Of a stretch of DNA of 64,000 nucleotides, positions 8,225-17,704 are shown piece after piece. The notes beneath the pieces are model-generated. The model made no database searches. It was not told the DNA's origin and saw nothing but the letters and a program-made list of their open reading frames with translations. Numbering within the stretch: the stretch's first letter is position 1; every line of letters begins with the position of its first letter. The position numbers were made by a program, and so were the translations under genes. The DNA lies in assembly GCA_964392365.1 (NCBI GenBank), contig CAYMPH010000013.1, forward strand, positions 1 to 64,000, read 5' to 3'. This stretch comes from CAYMPH01 sp964392365. Its GTDB lineage: Bacteria > Spirochaetota > UBA4802 > UBA5550.

Positions 8225-8247
8225 ATAACCTCTTTATCAAAAAAATT

Positions 8248-8562
8248 CTATTTAAAAACGTCTATAAATTTCCCCATTTTGTCATCGATTGCCCTGCTGC
8301 TGTTTTTTTTCTCTTCCGAAGTGTGCTCATGGGCATTCTGCTGATGAAGATTTCTTTCTTTGTGTTCCTCGTGCCTGATTTCAGTTTTTTCATTCTTCTT
8401 TGCTTCTTCGAGTACTGAATTTTTATTTTTTGATTTCTCTGTTGATTCTTTCTCCAGGAGATGCTGCTGAGCTACCAGCAATTCAGATTTCGCATGTTCA
8501 TTCCTTCCGATTTCAAAAACCTGAGATATGCTGGTTTGAAGATCAATTGGACTGATAGGCAT
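8248..8562 (-). CDS. Small hydrophilic flagellar-operon protein of unknown function
   Basis: 104 residues. The ordered start (MPISPIDLQTSISQVFEIGR) resembles a short N-terminal motif of conserved proteins found after fapA-type genes in spirochaete flagellar operons. The remainder is very rich in Glu, Lys, His and Gln and probably disordered or helical. No enzyme motif is seen. It is spaced 12 bp from fapA and 23 bp from the next gene. Confidence 0.65.
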   Translation of the reverse strand: MPISPIDLQTSISQVFEIGRNEHAKSELLVAQQHLLEKESTEKSKNKNSVLEEAKKNEKTEIRHEEHKERNLHQQNAHEHTSEEKKNSSRAIDDKMGKFIDVFK

Positions 8563-8574
8563 AGCTGATATCCT

Positions 8575-10566
8575 CTATCTCCTTTCCCTTTGTTTTGAAG
8601 CAAAACGCATCTGCTTTTCATCAAGCACAGGAGCTTCATAGGCGGATAAACGGATTTCTCCGCCTTCTAGATTAAATTTAATATTATCATATGGATCTTT
8701 CAGTGAAAAATTCTTATCTTTAATATATATTTCAACTCCTGAATACGCTGTTTTTTCAGCGCAGACTTTTCCGCTGTGTTCAAGCTGCGAAACATATTCA
8801 TTGAGTTCAGAAAGTTCCGAATCAATTTCAGAAATCCTTCCGGAAAGCTTTTCATTCTGCGCCATCAGATCATCGAGCATTTTTGACTTCTCTTCAGGAA
8901 GCTTCATAGTCTTTTTCATATTGCTCAGAGTATTTATATCGAGCTTATTCTTTTCCATTTCCTCTGTAATTTTAATTTTGGCATTGCTGTGTTCTTCAAT
9001 CTGCTGAAGAACTTTTGGATGAACGCCTACTGTTATGTCAGTACGGGTTTCTGCTTCTCCTCCGAGAAATCTCGCATTCACTTCATCTCCGGCTCTGAAA
9101 ACACCGCCCATAATCTTTGCTCTCTTGCCAAGGCTTATTATTCTTTTACCTGCATCAACACGTGAATGAATTATTCCCTCAGGAACTATAATATCCTTTT
9201 CAGCAAACAGATATGCATTCTGAACAAATTTTGCAAATATCGTTCCTCCGGTTGATTCAATTTTAGCCTCATCTTTGCCGGATATACCCATTCTTACAAC
9301 AATATCGCCCTCTGCCTCAAGTTCTGCCTTTTGAACAGTACCCTGAACCTCAATATTGCCTGCTGCCTTTACCTGGAAATTATCATGAACACTTCCCTTG
9401 ACAATAACAGATCCGAGAAAAACAATATTTCCTGTTCCGACTGAAACATCGCCTTTTACTACAAATACAGGTTCAACGCTGATTCTTCCGCTTGCAAAAA
9501 CCACCTGCCCGTTCATCTCAGCACTCAGTTCAGTACCGTCCTCTGAGAGTATTGTCCCTTTCCCGCCTGAGAGTTTTAAATCTTTACCGGATCTGCTTGG
9601 CAGAACCTTGTTAGTAATGGTTCTTCCCTGTATTCCCTGTTCAACAGGAATCTTAACTGCAAGAACCTGTCCGCTGACAACGTTTTCAAGAAGCTCAAGA
9701 TTTCTGAAATCCACCTTGCCGGATTCATCTTCTTCAAATTTCACATCAGCTTTATTTACTCTTACTTTATATTCTATAAATGCATCGTTTCCATTTCTCG
9801 GATATATTCCCTCAGCTGCAAGTAAAGGCCTTGAGTAATCCATAGCTTCCAGGAATTCCTTCAATCTAGTCTCGTTTATGCCGGACATAACTCCCTTTGA
9901 TTTCATAGCTTCAAGAATCTCATCAGCCTCGAGATGTCTGCCGGAAAAACGCGGAGGAATAAAATGAATAAAACATTTCATCTCATCATCAGATATTTCT
10001 ATACGTATTGATCCGTCGTTGTCAGGGTTTGGCGTCCAGTTGCCGATTTTCACAGGCTTTCCTGAAGCTTTTTTAACTTCTTTATCAACCATTGCCATAT
10101 CAGCATTAGTTAAACGCATTGAATAAAGTTTTGTATTTACTTCGTTGACATCAAGTTTTTGGCCGCGGCCTTTAGGAGGTGTTACAGTTAACCAGATTCC
10201 GGATTTTGTAACCCGTATCTGACACGTGGAGTCCATATCTTTTTTCTGTTCTAAAGTTACAGAAGGCGAGTATTCAGTTGATAATTTTCTTTCAAGTTCT
10301 TCAAGATCGGTATGCTCGGCATTTACTTTTATCTGTCTGATCAGAACCCGGTAAGGCTGTCTTCCGAAACCAAACAAACCTTTTGTGCCTTTTTCAAGTA
10401 TATCATAATCGAGGTTGGTTATATCCACAACGAGTTCGCTTGAAGCCATTTCAAGCGCCTGTTTTACCGAGTCAGCATAAACTTCGATTGCATCATCGTC
10501 AATCTCGCTGGTGCTCTCGTCTTCAAACTCCATGAACAGGTCTTTAAGCTTGCTCATATCAGCCAA
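8575..10566 (-). CDS. fapA: FapA-family (DUF342) polymer-forming protein
   Basis: 663 residues. The N-terminal 60 residues resemble a Jag-N-like domain (VYADSVKQALEMASSEL...GTKGLFGFG). The FapA core has repeating beta-helix turns such as GNIEVQGTVQKAELEAEGDIVV and KRIISLGKRAKIMGGVFRAGDEV. A coiled coil lies at about 520-590. FapA proteins accompany flagellar and cell-envelope genes; their biochemical role is not settled. The gene overlaps the end of the sigma-factor gene by 8 bp. The Jag-N plus FapA combination occurs in spirochaete flagellar loci. Confidence 0.88.
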   Translation of the reverse strand: MADMSKLKDLFMEFEDESTSEIDDDAIEVYADSVKQALEMASSELVVDITNLDYDILEKGTKGLFGFGRQPYRVLIRQIKVNAEHTDLEELERKLSTEYSPSVTLEQKKDMDSTCQIRVTKSGIWLTVTPPKGRGQKLDVNEVNTKLYSMRLTNADMAMVDKEVKKASGKPVKIGNWTPNPDNDGSIRIEISDDEMKCFIHFIPPRFSGRHLEADEILEAMKSKGVMSGINETRLKEFLEAMDYSRPLLAAEGIYPRNGNDAFIEYKVRVNKADVKFEEDESGKVDFRNLELLENVVSGQVLAVKIPVEQGIQGRTITNKVLPSRSGKDLKLSGGKGTILSEDGTELSAEMNGQVVFASGRISVEPVFVVKGDVSVGTGNIVFLGSVIVKGSVHDNFQVKAAGNIEVQGTVQKAELEAEGDIVVRMGISGKDEAKIESTGGTIFAKFVQNAYLFAEKDIIVPEGIIHSRVDAGKRIISLGKRAKIMGGVFRAGDEVNARFLGGEAETRTDITVGVHPKVLQQIEEHSNAKIKITEEMEKNKLDINTLSNMKKTMKLPEEKSKMLDDLMAQNEKLSGRISEIDSELSELNEYVSQLEHSGKVCAEKTAYSGVEIYIKDKNFSLKDPYDNIKFNLEGGEIRLSAYEAPVLDEKQMRFASKQRERR

Positions 10567-11359
10567 CTATGTTCGATTTTATTCTACCGAGCCTGCCCCT
10601 GAGCCTCATTATTGCCTTTGTATGAAGCTGGGACACCCTGCTTTCGGTGACATCGAGAACATCTCCTATTTCTTTTAAAGTAAGGTCCTCGTAATAATAA
10701 AGAACTATAACTTTCTTTTCTTTTTCCGGAAGTTTTTTAATAGCATCAATAATATAATCACGAATCTCTTCTTTTTCAACTAAAACATCAGGATTCATGC
10801 TCTGCGGAGCTTCAAGAGTTTCAAGTATAGACAGCTCATCGCTGTCATCTCCCATATACCATATATCGTTAAGGGACATCATTGAAGTTCCGGTCAGTTT
10901 ATTAAGCGTGGTTTGAAATTCCTCAACCGAGACTCCAAGTTCCTTGGCTATTTCATCATCTTCTACAGTTCTGCCAAGCCTGTTCTCAAGCTCGGTAATT
11001 GCCAGTTCAATCTGCTTGGCTTTCTGTCTGATAGAACGCGGAATCCAGTCAATGGATCTGAGCTCGTCAAATATGGCGCCTCTAACCCTTGTCATTGCAT
11101 ATGTCTTGAATTTTATTCCGCGGCCCGGATCAAATTTACTTATAGCGTCAATCAGACCGAAAATCCCGTAAGATACAAGATCATCAAATTCAATATTCTG
11201 CGGCATGCCCATAGATATCTTACCAGCAACATACTTAACCAGCGGGGCATATTTAATAACGAAGTAGTCCCTGATTTCCTGGTCCTTCTTCTTCATGAAC
11301 TTTTCCCAGAGAAGTTCCTCACCGAGAACGTCAAGTTCTTTAAATTTCTTATCGTTCAT
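10559..11359 (-). CDS. fliA: Flagellar sigma factor (sigma-28, FliA/WhiG type)
   Basis: 266 residues with all sigma-28 regions. Region 2 (about 35-110) includes FDDLVSYGIFGLIDAISKFDPGRGIKFKTYAMTR split over two helices. Region 3 includes IPRSIRQKAKQIE, and region 4 has the HTH LKEIGDVLDVTESRVSQLHTKA. It directs RNA polymerase to late flagellar promoters. It overlaps fapA by 8 bp and follows a small membrane-protein gene by 13 bp. No anti-sigma FlgM is visible in the window. Confidence 0.95.
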   Translation of the reverse strand: MNDKKFKELDVLGEELLWEKFMKKKDQEIRDYFVIKYAPLVKYVAGKISMGMPQNIEFDDLVSYGIFGLIDAISKFDPGRGIKFKTYAMTRVRGAIFDELRSIDWIPRSIRQKAKQIELAITELENRLGRTVEDDEIAKELGVSVEEFQTTLNKLTGTSMMSLNDIWYMGDDSDELSILETLEAPQSMNPDVLVEKEEIRDYIIDAIKKLPEKEKKVIVLYYYEDLTLKEIGDVLDVTESRVSQLHTKAIMRLRGRLGRIKSNIVG

Positions 11360-11372
11360 ATCAACCAGTCCG

Positions 11373-11993
11373 TCAATCCCCTTCTCGTTTTAACATGGTC
11401 CTAATCGCCTGTGCCATGATCTTGGGTTCATATTTTCCAAAACTTTCAGCCATTACTATATGTTTGCCTAAGCTGCCGTCTCCGGAATTACTGCCGGTTT
11501 TTTTCGATGCTGCCGGGCCTGTTTCAATTCCTGAATCTAAATAACTGTCAACAGATTGATTACCTGATTCTTCAGCATTTGATTCTTCAACTTTTGGAAA
11601 ATCAGATTTTGAGAATTCCTGAAATGATGATTCTGAAACTTTTCGATCCGGTTCAGTAGAAACCTTTCCGGAATCTTCAGAATTTTTTTCAAAAAAATCT
11701 GCTGATTTACCTGCAGTTTCAGAATCTTTTTCCTTTATACCTACATCCGGAACAGATTCATCACTCTTTAAATTTAAAACTTCATATAATTCAGGTACAA
11801 ACTTTTTTATTACAGTTGAAGCGCCGAATCCCATTCCGGCAAAAACAGGAAGAACAATCAGCGATCTGATTAAAAGAGTCAGCGCTGAAACGCCTGAAGC
11901 CAATCCAATTAAAATTGAAAGAACTATAGCGCCTGAACCCATTATAAGTGCGGCTTTATATTCAAATTCCAGATTTTTTATCGAATCTACCAT
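11373..11993 (-). CDS. Flagellar-operon membrane protein of unknown function
   Basis: 206 residues. Two closely spaced membrane helices lie between about 13 and 60, followed by a Ser/Glu/Pro-rich linker. The last 31 residues form a compact motif (KHIVMAESFGKYEPKIMAQA then IRTMLKREGD). A similar C-terminal motif occurs in proteins at the same position between flhG and the sigma gene in Treponema. The function is unknown. The linker suggests an extended tether that presents the C-terminal motif in the cytoplasm. Confidence 0.7.
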   Translation of the reverse strand: MVDSIKNLEFEYKAALIMGSGAIVLSILIGLASGVSALTLLIRSLIVLPVFAGMGFGASTVIKKFVPELYEVLNLKSDESVPDVGIKEKDSETAGKSADFFEKNSEDSGKVSTEPDRKVSESSFQEFSKSDFPKVEESNAEESGNQSVDSYLDSGIETGPAASKKTGSNSGDGSLGKHIVMAESFGKYEPKIMAQAIRTMLKREGD

Positions 11994-12041
11994 ACATACA
12001 ACTTTATATAGAACGCAAATTACAAATCAAGCTATTTTTAT

Positions 12042-12935
12042 CTATACAGTTGAATCATTTTCATCATCATTCTGCGCGCTTTTTTCTGTAGCAGCAAAAA
12101 ATCTTTTTACAAAATTTTTTATTCCGGATGCGCTATCCTCTTCAACAACTCTATTGGCTATTCTGTCAGCTATAACATTTACACAGGATGATGCTTTTGC
12201 TTTGGGATAACTCACAATAAACGGTTTCTGATTTCTTACAGATTTTGGAACGCATAAATCATCATAAACAAAACCAAGGCTTTCAACTTTAATATTTAAA
12301 AACTGGCCTGCAATATTTATTACCCTTTGAGCAACCCTGTTCCCCTCGGAAACGCTCTGGGCGCGGTTAACTACAAGTTTGATAATTTTATCCGGAGCAA
12401 GAGATGCGATTGACTTTATCATTCCATATGCATCTGTTATTGCTGTAGGCTCAGGTGTTGTAACAACGACTACCTCATCCGAAGAAAGAACAAAACTTAA
12501 AACATTCTGGGAAATTCCGGCTCCGGTATCAATTATCAGATAATCATCCGAATCAAGTTCAGCAATTGCTTCAATAAAATCAGTTCTCTGTTTCTGGTCA
12601 AGATTTGCAAGCTGATGAAATCCGGAAGCTCCTGCAATGATTTTTATTCCTTCCGGCACTTCAATTATTATATCTCTGAGCTTTTTTTTGCCCTTTATAA
12701 CGTGATGAAGATTGAATTTCGGTATTATTCCGAGAATTACATTTATATTTGCAAGCCCCAGATCCGCATCAAGAAGAGTAACAGAAGCTCCTGTTCCGGC
12801 AAGAGCTATCGCAAGACTCACTGACAGGCTTGATTTTCCGACTCCTCCTTTCCCGCTTGTTACGGCAATGGTTTTTGTCTTTTTTTTACTGCTGGTCTCC
12901 AAAACCAGTCTTCTGAGTGTCGCAGCCTGATCCAC
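12042..12935 (-). CDS. flhG: Flagellar number regulator FlhG (MinD-like ATPase)
   Basis: 297 residues. The N-terminal amphipathic segment MDQAATLRRLV matches the FlhF-activating DQA.LR motif. The deviant Walker A SGKGGVGKSS is at 27-36, and LDADLGLANINV and YLIIDTGAGIS follow. FlhG is a membrane-cycling ATPase that limits and places flagella together with FlhF. The C-terminus carries an acidic tail. It starts 16 bp after flhF in the same transcript. Confidence 0.95.
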   Translation of the reverse strand: MDQAATLRRLVLETSSKKKTKTIAVTSGKGGVGKSSLSVSLAIALAGTGASVTLLDADLGLANINVILGIIPKFNLHHVIKGKKKLRDIIIEVPEGIKIIAGASGFHQLANLDQKQRTDFIEAIAELDSDDYLIIDTGAGISQNVLSFVLSSDEVVVVTTPEPTAITDAYGMIKSIASLAPDKIIKLVVNRAQSVSEGNRVAQRVINIAGQFLNIKVESLGFVYDDLCVPKSVRNQKPFIVSYPKAKASSCVNVIADRIANRVVEEDSASGIKNFVKRFFAATEKSAQNDDENDSTV

Positions 12936-12951
12936 ATTGGCCTCCAGATTT

Positions 12952-14310
12952 TTAATTATTAACCCCGCTCAGCAGCATATCAACCAGCTTATCGGAATCC
13001 GCTACAACTATATCATTCGGAACTTCCTGACCATTGGTAAAATATGATATTGGCTTACTGTATTTATCGGCAATATCAATAACATTCCCTATAAAAGAAG
13101 TTTCATCAACTTTAGTAATTATTACGCTGTCAAAATTCATAGTCTCAAAAGCCTTAAAAACGCTCATTAAATCGGTTTTTTTAGTGTTGGCGCTGACACA
13201 GAGAACCTTTTCTATTTCAAAATCAACGCTATCTGCAAAACTCTTGATTTCTGATATTTTCAGATCATTTCTGTGGCTTCTGCCGGAAGTATCAACCAGA
13301 ATTATATCTGCTTTTTCCTGTGTAAGAATCTCCCTGAATTCCTTCTGGCTGTTAACCGAATATATTGGAATTCTCATTATTTCAGCATATTTTTTGAGCT
13401 GTTCTGTTGCTGCAATTCTATAATTATCAATTGTTACAAATGCCACTCTCTGTTCCTCTCTGAGTGCATGAATTGCACCGAGCTTGGCAATAGTTGTAGT
13501 TTTTCCAACGCCAGTCGGCCCTACAAACATAATTATTTTCTTTTTGCTGCCTTTTTTAATCGGACCGGATGTGACTATTCTGCTTTTAAGCAGTTCTTTC
13601 AGGCTCTTTTCAATCTTAAATCTGTCACGAAGTTCATCTTTGCTGATTGAATTTTTTACCTTGGACAGCATTTCTCCGCAGTCTTCAGGGTCAAAATCAT
13701 TATTTTTCAGAATATCAGAGTAAGTTTTAAGCATTCCTGATTCATCTTTTCCATGATCAATTGCATGAGATTCGCCTTTACTTTTATCATTGACTATTTT
13801 ATTCAGCACTTCTTTAATCTCGCTGAATTCTCTTTCAAATCTGTCAATTGAACTTGCAGCTCCCACAGGTTTTTCTCTTGGCTCAGCAGACTGGTCAACT
13901 GGATTTTTTGAATTTATCAGGTCCATAAACAGTTCCTTTTCCCGCGAACTGTTTTCCTCCTGAACAGCCCTTTTCGGCTTAACCTGAGGTATAGAATATG
14001 TATCATCATTCAGAGTCATGTCATGGGTTGTTTTTTTCTGGATTATATCATCCATGTTTTTATCACCGATCGTAAAATCAATTTTATTTTTAGGTGATAA
14101 AATTTTTTCTTCGGATGATTTCGACTGGAATTTTTTATCCTGCACAGCAGCTGTCAGCTCCACCACTTCATTTCCGAAAAGTTTGGAATTAAAAAGACCG
14201 CCCTCTTTAATGTTTTTATGGCTGATAGGAATTGCATCAGCCCCATGCTGCATTCTCAGTTTCATCAGCGCGTCGCTGTAGGTTTTAGCTTTGATTTTAA
14301 TGTATTTCAT
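12952..14310 (-). CDS. flhF: Flagellar biosynthesis SRP-type GTPase FlhF
   Basis: 452 residues: a B domain (1-55), a long charged linker (about 60-190), the N domain (about 195-245) and the G domain. The G domain has the P-loop GPTGVGKT at 264-271, then VTIDNYRIAATEQLK, LVDTSGRSHRND and the guanine-specificity element ITKVDET. FlhF sets the cellular site of flagellar assembly and works with FlhG, which is encoded next. It follows flhA by 35 bp. Confidence 0.95.
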   Translation of the reverse strand: MKYIKIKAKTYSDALMKLRMQHGADAIPISHKNIKEGGLFNSKLFGNEVVELTAAVQDKKFQSKSSEEKILSPKNKIDFTIGDKNMDDIIQKKTTHDMTLNDDTYSIPQVKPKRAVQEENSSREKELFMDLINSKNPVDQSAEPREKPVGAASSIDRFEREFSEIKEVLNKIVNDKSKGESHAIDHGKDESGMLKTYSDILKNNDFDPEDCGEMLSKVKNSISKDELRDRFKIEKSLKELLKSRIVTSGPIKKGSKKKIIMFVGPTGVGKTTTIAKLGAIHALREEQRVAFVTIDNYRIAATEQLKKYAEIMRIPIYSVNSQKEFREILTQEKADIILVDTSGRSHRNDLKISEIKSFADSVDFEIEKVLCVSANTKKTDLMSVFKAFETMNFDSVIITKVDETSFIGNVIDIADKYSKPISYFTNGQEVPNDIVVADSDKLVDMLLSGVNN

Positions 14311-14345
14311 TAAAGTTCTCCTTGTTTTTTAATCCGGTTACTATT

Positions 14346-16457
14346 TTAAGCCGCATTCGACATAAGCGCCGAAGCAACAACGTTTACCTTGACATTATTG
14401 GTTATTTCATTATACGACAGAACTATTGGAGCAGAAATTTCCCTCTCAAGTAAAGTAAAAGCCACGCTCCTGATATGAGGAGACACGAGATAGATCGGAG
14501 CAAATCCGAGCTGCCTTGTTTTATTATATGCTTCAATAAGAGAGTTTATTACATGAGTATGCGTTTCAGGATCAAGAGCAAGAACCATTCCGTCGATCGG
14601 ATCATCATGTATTGATGTTCTGATAACAGACTCAATTTCCGGATCAATAGTTATAACCGAGAGAGCACCGCCTGATATAGTAAGATTTTTTGTAATCTGG
14701 CGAGCCAGTGCAACTCTAACGTATTCAGTGAGTACGCCAGCATTTCTCGTGTGCTCGGAATATGTTGCTATTGTTTCAAGAATTGTTACCATATTCCTGA
14801 TTGAAACCCTTTCCCTGAGAAGATTCTGCAGCACTTTCTGGATTTCTCCAATAGTAATTTTCTTCTCCTGAATTTCATCAACAACTGCAGGAAAATCAGT
14901 TTTAACTTTATCTATAATCTGCTTAACTTCCTGGCGGCCGAGAATTTCATCAGCATGTCTTCTTATAATTTCAGTAAGATGAGTGGCTATTATGGTAGGA
15001 CAATCCACAACATTGTAGCCTTTGCTTTCTGCAAGATCTCTCTGCTCTGACTCTATCCATATTGCTTTAAGCTCAAAAGCAGGTTCGATAAATTCCGTGC
15101 CGGAAATTTTATCTTCAATATCTCCTGAATCCATTGCCATAAGCTTGCCGACCTGAAGAGCACCGCTTCCAACTTCAACACCTTTAATTAAGATGGAGTA
15201 ATACTCAGGTTCAAGTTCCATATTATCCCTTATTCTAATAGGAGGTACAATTAAACCCATATCAAGTGCAAACCTTCTTCTGATATTGGTTATCCTATCA
15301 AGCAGGGTTCCTCCCTGTTCCGGATCAACGAGAGGAACAAGATTATAGCCTATCTCAACTTCAAGTGAATCAACCTGAATAAGCGGGACAACCGATTCCG
15401 GCTTGTGATCCTTCATTGCAGATTCTTTAACCTTCTTCTCTTCCAGATCTTTTTTCTCTTCTTTTTCCTGTGTAAGAATATATGCAAGAGAACCCAGACC
15501 TACTGATAATATAATCAGAGTTATTTTTGGAAAACCCGGTATAAAAACCATAATTCCAAGGGCTGCTGCTGTTATATAAAGAGCTCTTGGCTCGGAACTT
15601 AACTGTTTTGCAAAATCCTTTCCAAGCGTATCATTAGAAGCCGCTCTTGTAACAATAATACCTGTAGCAGTAGTAATGAGCAGCGATGGAATCTGTGCAA
15701 CAAGACCATCACCAATACTTAAAAGAGTATATGTTTTAAGAGCTACATCGAATGATTCGTTACGAAGAACCATGCCTACAATAAATCCGCCGATGATATT
15801 AACGAGTATTATTATTATACCGACTTTAACGTCGCCCTGAATAAATTTCGAGGCTCCATCCATTGCTCCATAAAAATCCGCTTCCCTTCGAATCTCCTCT
15901 CTTCTTTTCTTTGCTTCATCTTCAGTAATGGCGCCATTTGACAGATCCGAGTCAATGCTCATCTGCTTGCCAGGCATAGCGTCCAATGTAAACCTTGCTG
16001 CAACTTCTGCTGTTCTGGTTGCACCTTTTGTTATTACAATATACTGTACAGCGACAAGTATTATAAATATAATAAATCCGATAACATAATTTCCTCCAAC
16101 AACGAACTCGCCGAAGGTTCTTACTATTTTACCGTCAAATCCAGCTCCTTTTAACAGAATAAGTCTTGAAGTGGAAACATTGAGTGCAAGCCTGAATACA
16201 GTTGTTATAAGCAAAAGGGCCGGAAAAATTGAGAAATCATATGGCCTTTGAACAAACATTACCATCATAAGAACTAGAAGACCTATCATGATACTGATTG
16301 CCATTAAAAAATCGAGTATAATAGTCGGCAGTGGAACAACAAGCATTGCCACAACAGTAATAACGCCAAGTCCGACAAGCATGTCGGTCTTCTGCATCCA
16401 GAGTGCATTATTTGATAAAAATGCGAACCTGCTTCCTATTGTTCCTGTTTCAGCCAT
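14346..16457 (-). CDS. flhA: Flagellar export gate protein FlhA
   Basis: 703 residues. Eight hydrophobic helices cover roughly 25-320. The FHIPEP signature region (GNYVIGFIIFIILVAVQYIV, then TKGATRTAEVAARFTLDAMP) is present. The cytoplasmic ring domain occupies about 365-695. It forms the nonameric export gate that docks substrates and chaperones. The 80-bp gap to flhB holds a dispersed repeat, an unusual break in an otherwise tight operon. Confidence 0.97.
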   Translation of the reverse strand: MAETGTIGSRFAFLSNNALWMQKTDMLVGLGVITVVAMLVVPLPTIILDFLMAISIMIGLLVLMMVMFVQRPYDFSIFPALLLITTVFRLALNVSTSRLILLKGAGFDGKIVRTFGEFVVGGNYVIGFIIFIILVAVQYIVITKGATRTAEVAARFTLDAMPGKQMSIDSDLSNGAITEDEAKKRREEIRREADFYGAMDGASKFIQGDVKVGIIIILVNIIGGFIVGMVLRNESFDVALKTYTLLSIGDGLVAQIPSLLITTATGIIVTRAASNDTLGKDFAKQLSSEPRALYITAAALGIMVFIPGFPKITLIILSVGLGSLAYILTQEKEEKKDLEEKKVKESAMKDHKPESVVPLIQVDSLEVEIGYNLVPLVDPEQGGTLLDRITNIRRRFALDMGLIVPPIRIRDNMELEPEYYSILIKGVEVGSGALQVGKLMAMDSGDIEDKISGTEFIEPAFELKAIWIESEQRDLAESKGYNVVDCPTIIATHLTEIIRRHADEILGRQEVKQIIDKVKTDFPAVVDEIQEKKITIGEIQKVLQNLLRERVSIRNMVTILETIATYSEHTRNAGVLTEYVRVALARQITKNLTISGGALSVITIDPEIESVIRTSIHDDPIDGMVLALDPETHTHVINSLIEAYNKTRQLGFAPIYLVSPHIRSVAFTLLEREISAPIVLSYNEITNNVKVNVVASALMSNAA

Positions 16458-16477
16458 TTTAAACCTCTATCCTATTC

Positions 16478-16526
16478 CTGTCATTCCAGCACTGGCGATG
16501 GCCTGCACCTTCGGGTGAATCCATTT
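16478..16526. repeat. Dispersed palindrome fragment between flhB and flhA
   Basis: The 33-nt segment 16494-16526 (starting GGCGATGGCCTGCACC and running through TCGGGTGAATCCATTT) recurs at 30409-30441 with one mismatch. The preceding CTGTCATTCC matches the GGAATGACAG ends of another repeat at 61.5 kb. Only half of the palindrome seen at 30.4 kb is present here. Confidence 0.75.
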
Positions 16527-16537
16527 TCCGAAAATAA

Positions 16538-17695
16538 TTACATAGCCATTCTGATCTTATTTTTCTGAAAAAGATCAGCATAGATAAGAGTAACTGCATA
16601 AAAAAGATCTTCTGGTATTATGTCTCCTACTTCAAGACGCTTATACATATCCTGTGCCAGAGCCCTGTTTTCAACCAGCGGAACACCGTTTTCAAGAGCA
16701 ACGGTTCTTATCCTTAGTGCCATTGTATCAACACCCTTTGCAATTACAGTCGGAGCCTGCATTGTATCTCTATCATATTTAAGCGCTACAGCAAAATGAG
16801 TCGGGTTTGTAACAACAACATCTGCTTTCGGCACTTCACGTATCATATTTTTCATTAAAATTTCCCGCTGCATTTCCTTGAGCCTTGCTTTTAAATATGG
16901 ATCGCCTATACTTTCCTTTAACTCCTGTTTTACTTCCTCTTTGGTCATTTTCAATGATTCAATAAATTCCTGCTTCTGGAAGAAATAATCAGGAATTGCA
17001 AGTACCAGGATAAGAACTGCAGACCAGATAACAATCTTCAAAGCAACAATTGAAACAGCTTCCAGAGCAAGAGCAATAGAAAGATCAGGTGTTTTAAGAA
17101 GCATATCGAAATCTTTTTCAATCAGCAGATATCCTACGAATATAAGAGCTATTACTTTAAAAATTGTTTTAAACAGATTCATTGCAATCTGTTTTGAAAA
17201 AAATACTTTCTTCATAACTGTTGCAGGATCAAATTTTATTTTGCTTAAGTCGAATTTCATCGGATGTGAGGAAAATTGAAATCCAACTTGAAGAAGATTG
17301 CCCAATACAGCAGCTATCATTGCAATTACAAAAAGAGGCCCCATCATTTTTGCGCTTTCATAAAGAATATTAAACAGGTCTATCTGTATGCTTTTATCTG
17401 TAATATACATTCTTGAAAAATTGGAATAATAATATTTTATCATTTTAACAAGAGATTCAAATATCACTCCGCTGAAAACAAAAACAGTCAATATCCCTGC
17501 TATAACCACAAGCGCCTGCGACAGTTCCTGTGTCTTTGCAACCTGTCCCTTTTCTCTTGCCTCGCGAAGCTTTTTCTCAGTAGGATCTTCTGTTCTTCCT
17601 TCATCTTCAGCTGAAAAAAGCTGCAGATCAAAATAAATTTCAGAAGAAGAAAAATCCGTCAGCCAGAGATTATATTTGTCCATTATATCAATCAT
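16538..17695 (-). CDS. flhB: Flagellar export switch protein FlhB
   Basis: 385 residues. The family start LQLFSAEDEGRTEDPTEKKL begins near residue 24, so the protein has an N-terminal extension of about 20 residues. Four membrane helices lie between about 60 and 235. The autocleavage motif NPTH is at 297-300. Cleavage between Asn and Pro in this motif switches export from rod/hook to filament substrates. It starts 9 bp after fliR ends. Confidence 0.96.
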   Translation of the reverse strand: MIDIMDKYNLWLTDFSSSEIYFDLQLFSAEDEGRTEDPTEKKLREAREKGQVAKTQELSQALVVIAGILTVFVFSGVIFESLVKMIKYYYSNFSRMYITDKSIQIDLFNILYESAKMMGPLFVIAMIAAVLGNLLQVGFQFSSHPMKFDLSKIKFDPATVMKKVFFSKQIAMNLFKTIFKVIALIFVGYLLIEKDFDMLLKTPDLSIALALEAVSIVALKIVIWSAVLILVLAIPDYFFQKQEFIESLKMTKEEVKQELKESIGDPYLKARLKEMQREILMKNMIREVPKADVVVTNPTHFAVALKYDRDTMQAPTVIAKGVDTMALRIRTVALENGVPLVENRALAQDMYKRLEVGDIIPEDLFYAVTLIYADLFQKNKIRMAM

Positions 17696-17704
17696 TTATT
17701 GCTC

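Noticed and set aside
8801..9838. Long open frames on the plus strand opposite fapA
   Set aside because: They mirror the codon pattern of the well-supported FapA gene on the other strand and lack RBS and family resemblance.
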